In this document: one piece after another, positions 59,186 through 64,000 of the stretch
Layout: each line of letters starts with the position of its first letter
Position numbering within the stretch: the first letter of the stretch is position 1
From: Oxyruncus cristatus
Lineage: Eukaryota > Chordata > Aves > Passeriformes > Cotingidae
Reading direction: 5' to 3'
Length of the DNA: 64,000 nt
Assembly: GCA_013399855.1 (NCBI GenBank)
Contig: VXAY01006085.1
Span: 606,685-670,684, forward strand
The notes under the pieces: model-generated
The model's input: only the letters and a program-made list of their open reading frames with translations
Database searches by the model: none
What the model was told of the DNA's origin: nothing
Translations under genes and position numbers: made by a program

Positions 59186-62100
59186 CTGCTTGTGGTCCCT
59201 CACTTCCTGTGACATCCAGGCATAAACATGAAGGTTTTTCATCAAATTGATTTCTACATAAATACAAACTTTCCCCTCCCTGTCTGCAAGTCCTGCTGAA
59301 GTGCTCTTGGACATTCAGTGGTTTCAGGAATTACTTGTCTGTATGCCTAAATTGGGCTCCTGTTTCTGAGAATTTTGACAAAGGAATGGCATATTGGTCT
59401 GAGCTCTGGCCTGGGTTTACTAGGAGCTAATCTTTCCAATACACATGAGCTTGCTGTTAATATGAAGGAGACAGAGGAATTACTCATCATAGAAGAAATG
59501 AGCACAAGTGGGCACCAGAAATGCTGGCTGCTATATTTAGCTTATAATACTAATATTGGAACGTCACAGTCATGCCCTCTTGCTTAATGGCAGCCCTATG
59601 AGATTCTATCTAGATTTTATGATCTTATATGGAAAGTAATTCAGCTATTTGTGGAACTATGCTGTGTGCATGCAAACAGTGAGACTACTTACGTCTGTTC
59701 TCTGTGTTATCAGTACCATTAAAAAGTCACATCAGTTGTGAGGATGTGCTGCTTTATAGTTTCTGCTTTTATTGTCTCTAAGGAAACCACTTTACTTATC
59801 CACACTTACTGTTCTTACCACATCCGCAATTTGCACAGTCAGGGCAAGGAAAAACAGTACATCAGAAATACTGTTCTTCATGTAAATGTATCAGTAAATA
59901 TATCAGTATTATTTGCTTTTATGCCCTTTAAGTCTGACTCTCCGTTTTAGCAAAATGTTCAGCATTTGTGTAGATTTCCAGAGGAGTGAGCTGGCATGAA
60001 GGTACCACAGTTCTGGTCAGCACTTTGAGATGAATTTTACTGTTAACTGAATTCCAGAAGGACTAGAAAGGACTGTGTGTTTTTTTAGATAAATGAAGAA
60101 TGGAGGGGAAAATGATTAAAAAGTCTAAGGCTAAAATGTCCTTTAAAAATACTTGTGTTCTCTCTTCCCTTCTTCATTTCATAGAAAATACTCCTTGTGT
60201 TTACAGAATGTAGGAGGGACATTTTTTTTTTTAAAGTAGAAATTCATACCAATTACAAGGTCAAGAGAATTATTTTTACCTGAATCTACTTCTTCTCCAT
60301 GATTTATCAAGTGTCTTTAGGGACTGCTTTTCAAAATGACAACTTTTGTCACACACTGCTAATTTTAAACCTTTCAAAATTTTTTAAGCTTAACACATTT
60401 CAGGCCCATTAGAAGCTGTATGTGCCCATTAAGTGAATGAGGAAAGCTTCATAACCACACAGAAACCCCCATGGACATTTATAGAAGTGTACAACACTTT
60501 GGATGACACTGTTGGGAGTTGGGAGAGTTGGAGGAAGGTGGAGTTCCTTTAGCCCTTCTGGCCTCCATGGTGCACATCATTCTAGCAGCCCAAATTTAGT
60601 CTGTCTTTGCTAAAGAGAAGAGGATTTGCTAACCTCTGATTCTGTCTTTAACAGTCCTGAGAAGCCTTACTTGAGAGAGATGGCATCATGTCCCTTTACA
60701 ATGGGTCATTAACTATGTCAGTTAAAATTTCTGGGTTTCTGACCTATTGCTCAGGGACATGTCAGTCTGGAATTGTGGTATATTTTCTATGAATGTGTTT
60801 ACCCAAATCTCAGGCTGACCAAACATTTCAAGGCTTCCTTCCAAATGGAAGATGCACCACTATATTGTACTCATGACAGATATAATTTCAATGCAACCCA
60901 AATAGAAAAGGATTTAGAAACACCCAGAGCTTTTCTGACCAATTTTCTCATAGAAGTTCAATTTATTTAAAAAAATAAATGCTTAAACAAATATTTTTTT
61001 TTTAAAAAAAAGGGTATTAGTTTTTCAGGACAAAATAATATTGCATTTCAATACTTTAAAAATATCAAAGAGCAATACAACATTTATTAATGTAGCCAAA
61101 GAGGGATTAATTCAGTTAAAATTTTCTTATGTAGGAAGTAAAATGTCTCTGCTTTTGGCTAACATACAATAGGAGTAATGGTACTAACTGTGCATTGGAA
61201 ATCATCTTTCTTTTAAGCTAACATCTCAAAATTATAATAGCAGAAAGGTATTGCAATAATTTATGCAGATTCCCTGGGTAGGGTTAATATGAAGTTTCCA
61301 TTTTTAGGGTACATAGAAATATACCAGAAACATATGAAATAATATTGTACAGGTATAAATTAGATCATAAGGGTTTACAGCTGTAACCTAGCTTAAGAGT
61401 GCATTTGTAGATATTAATAAACCCTTGAAATTGCCTTTGAAGCGTTTCATAGTTCCTGCATTGAAAAGCATAAAGCTGACATAATATTAAAAATATGACT
61501 CACAAACAGATTTCTGAAAAAGGGTTAAATTTGTTTAATTTGTGATATATTATGTGCTATTGGTATTTTGTCCTCTATAGTATATTTTAATATGTTTATG
61601 AAAGACTATAGCTGAATGTATTTCAGTAAGAATGATTATCTGTTTGAAAGTTCACTCATTATTAGTTGCTTTTCATTTATTATTCCAGTCATACAGTCAA
61701 GGAACTGAAAAATACTGCTAGTCTTAGGTAAGCAGTCACAGGAAGATTCATTTTCAACATGTAGGGGGAAAGTATGTCCTATGGGACAGTCACAGATTAT
61801 CAGGGTGATGAATCCCATGTTCGTGAATAATTATGAAACTTCAGAAATAGGGACAGGTTTCCTGATAACCTGAGGAAAAAAATTCTTGCAATCATGCTAG
61901 TTTTTAGCTGTGCTATAGATGCCGTTTTCACCACTCTCCTGTTTTAAAGATTATTTATACTCTTTTTCTACACAAATGCAGTGCCTGTACAAAGACATTT
62001 CTGAAACTTTAAAGCCCTTGATGGAAGGGAATGTATCAGCTGGTTTTCTCAGGTCCTTCTTCCACTCTCCTGGATATAGGACAGGACAATTTCAGTGCTC

Positions 62101-63540
62101 CAAAGTGAGGTGTTGCACAAACTTGTCTATTTGGGTCTTAAAACACATGTAAGCAGATAAAGGCAAGCATATTTTGCCTGGGACATGACACAGTCACTAT
62201 GATTGTGCAATGCAGAACCCTTTTATAAAGAATAATATCATGGAAAATGTGACACCATATATTTTTTAATTAAACCTGATATCGTTAAGCAGTAGAGTGA
62301 AAAAGTACACGCAGTATCCCTGCACAGCTAGTTGATGTTATCTGTCTGCCCTTTTACATGAGCCAGGAGGAGAACCAGAACATTAACAAACAGCTTCTAT
62401 TCTCTAAACTCAAAGCAGAGGAAGAATAACAAGTTGCGTAAATGGAAGCAGAAATATTAGATTTCATGTTATTCCTCTCCATTTCCCTGTCTTCTGAAGT
62501 GCTATTAATAACAGAGGTAAGTAAAAACATTGTAAAGGTTTAGTGTCTTGTTACCTGCTAATTCATATGTCTTCTCCAGTCACTGAGATTTTACAACCAG
62601 CTATAAGGGGATTACTTTAAATCCTTTTCCATCACTATGAAGAACATTCTTAAAGGAACCCTGACAAGTTCATATTTTGATTTCCTTTTTGGAATTATAA
62701 TCTGTTAAAAGGACGGGGTTTAAGAAGTCTTTTTAGAAAGAATTACTCTTTTTTCAGGTATTGAAAAAATACGTTACAAAAACCTGACCTGATGTGTTCC
62801 TACTTTATGTTCTTTGGTCAGCAGAGGGAGGCTTATTAAAATAGATATGCTTTTCTCCATACTACATTAACTTTCTTTGTGTTAAGGATTTCCAGTTCAA
62901 GAGTAAAAAAAACCCAAAAACATTAGAGTAGGACACTCAATTATTTCTTTAAAATAAGTAAGAGTTATCCCCCATTTACCATGAGGATCAGCGCGACTCA
63001 TCCTGAATCCTACCAACCCGAACACTGTCTTAGGCACAAGCAGATAAGAAACTCCACTGTCTCAGACTCCTGCTCACCACTAAAACCTCATGGAACCAGC
63101 TGGAGAATGGTGTTTTCAGGCCTTTTTCAACAACTTCAGATACTTGTTATCACCCACTGTGATGACTACTACACGTACAAATAGACACAATCACATTCAT
63201 GCATGCAAAAATCATTTAACATAGTTTTAATAAAGAGATAAGCCGTTATTATAGAAATGGCAAGTCCATTTCCTGCCAAATAGATATTGCAGAATAGACT
63301 TTTTAGCTCACTTTGCTTACAAAACATATTACTTAGATCCATGGCAGCGCATCTACATGTTCATCTTTTCTAAATTTTTTGTGAATGTCTACTAATAAAA
63401 GTGTACTTTCACATTTATGTGTATAGAACAGAGCTACTGTGTGAAAAGTTTACCTTCTACCAGTCTGTGCCTCTGGCCCAAAAATGAATGGCTTCTGCTG
63501 AAGTTTCAGGCATGTCCATCTTTTAACTGGTTTTTTATGC
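59186..63540. other. Non-coding stretch, no gene recognised
   Basis: AT-rich DNA with A/T homopolymers near 60225 and 60990-61015. Frames are at most 77 codons. No repeat or gene can be supported. Confidence 0.6.
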
Positions 63541-63870
63541 CTTGTATACCATATGGCCAGAAATACTGAAATATAATGCATGGCCATTTACTGACTTTAG
63601 GGAACTCTTTCTCAATTTAATTAAACAGGATAACTCGCTAATGCAAGTGCTGCCTATTACGCCTGAGGAGTTTAAAACGATAAATGAGTTACAAAGGAGG
63701 CCTTTTCTGGAAATTGAGACAAATCCTTTTGGCTGGAGAGATGGGCTGCCATCTGCAAATATTTTGTATTTCTACTTTCCTGACAGCCAGGCCAGGGGGG
63801 GAGTTTTTCACCCACAGAAAAACCCAGGTATCTTGCACTGGATTAAGTTGGATTAATGTCTCTCTACTTC
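63541..63870. promoter_or_regulatory. Candidate conserved regulatory element at window edge
   Basis: This unique stretch has overlapping open frames of 104 (63542-63856) and 100 codons (63684-63986) on plus, neither with a recognisable domain. It is dense in factor-type motifs: TTTAATTAAACA (paired homeodomain core), CTAATGCAAGT (octamer-like), TTACAAAGG (SOX/TCF-like) and ATAATGCATGGCC. There are no homopolymers or repeats over 300 bp, unlike its surroundings. That texture fits a developmental enhancer. A terminal coding exon cannot be excluded, but I do not recognise the translation and no convincing splice acceptor or frame-preserving neighbour is visible. Confidence 0.35.
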
Positions 63871-64000
63871 AACTCTCGTCATTTTTTTCAGTCGTGTACT
63901 TCACATTGACAAAAATGATAGCCATAGTTTGCATTTATTTGGCCGAGGTTTTGTATTTTTTACAGGATCCCAGTGCAGAATATTAGTGTCCTCGTCATAC
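63871..64000. other. Right edge, nothing further recognised
   Basis: Short unique sequence to the window end. It may be the continuation of the candidate element to its left. Confidence 0.5.

Noticed and set aside
1..64000. CRISPR arrays, operons, ribosome binding sites and prokaryotic mobile systems
   Set aside because: Composition, CR1/SINE/LTR content and lack of dense coding show vertebrate nuclear DNA; no regularly spaced repeats were found.

Overview
The window looks like AT-rich, gene-free nuclear DNA from a bird, most likely a passerine. I found no protein-coding gene, rRNA or functional tRNA. Open frames are short (longest 235 codons, next 122), lie on both strands, overlap in several frames and match no family I recognise. 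The bird call rests on repeats: several CR1 LINE 3' ends carrying the typical terminal CATTCTGTGATTCT-type sequence, and a SINE at 34651-34787 built from a tRNA-Ile head joined to a CR1-X-type tail. That is the architecture of TguSINE1, a family known from passerines. A solo LTR of an avian endogenous retrovirus lies 1 kb further on.

Layout. 1-12 kb: unique AT-rich DNA with a strong 14-bp-stem hairpin (4988-5029), a compact cluster of inverted and direct repeats (6631-6720) and an 18-bp palindrome (7191-7208). 12.5-13.5 kb: an isolated GC- and CpG-richer block holding the longest open frame, read here as a probable retroelement fragment rather than a gene. 15.0-15.2 kb: two CR1 pieces in opposite orientation. 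15.2-27.9 kb: unique DNA with a GC-richer stop-poor patch and 18-bp palindrome near 21.15 kb, and an assembly gap inside poly-A at 25.34 kb. 27.9 kb: a CR1 fragment. 32.97 kb: an A/C low-complexity tract. 34.6-36.4 kb: a small mobile-element cluster (SINE, CR1 fragment, solo LTR). 39.5-45.6 kb: three very old CR1-type fossils and one younger CR1 tail. 46.4-47.3 kb: a stop-poor, GC-richer block that resembles a conserved regulatory element. 52.6 kb: a G-quadruplex motif on the minus strand. 53.8 kb: a good CR1 3' end. 55.35 kb: a second gap, in poly-T. 59.1 kb: a perfect 25-bp tandem duplication. 63.5-63.9 kb: a second candidate conserved element that may run past the window edge.

The sequence fits a gene desert or the inside of a very long intron. 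With no genes there is no operon or pathway to describe. The only plausible function is cis-regulatory, and that is inferred from composition and motif content alone. I did not find a new biological system. The most useful items are the passerine-diagnostic SINE, the possible 5'-inverted CR1 insertion, the inverted-repeat cluster at 6.6 kb and the two candidate conserved elements.
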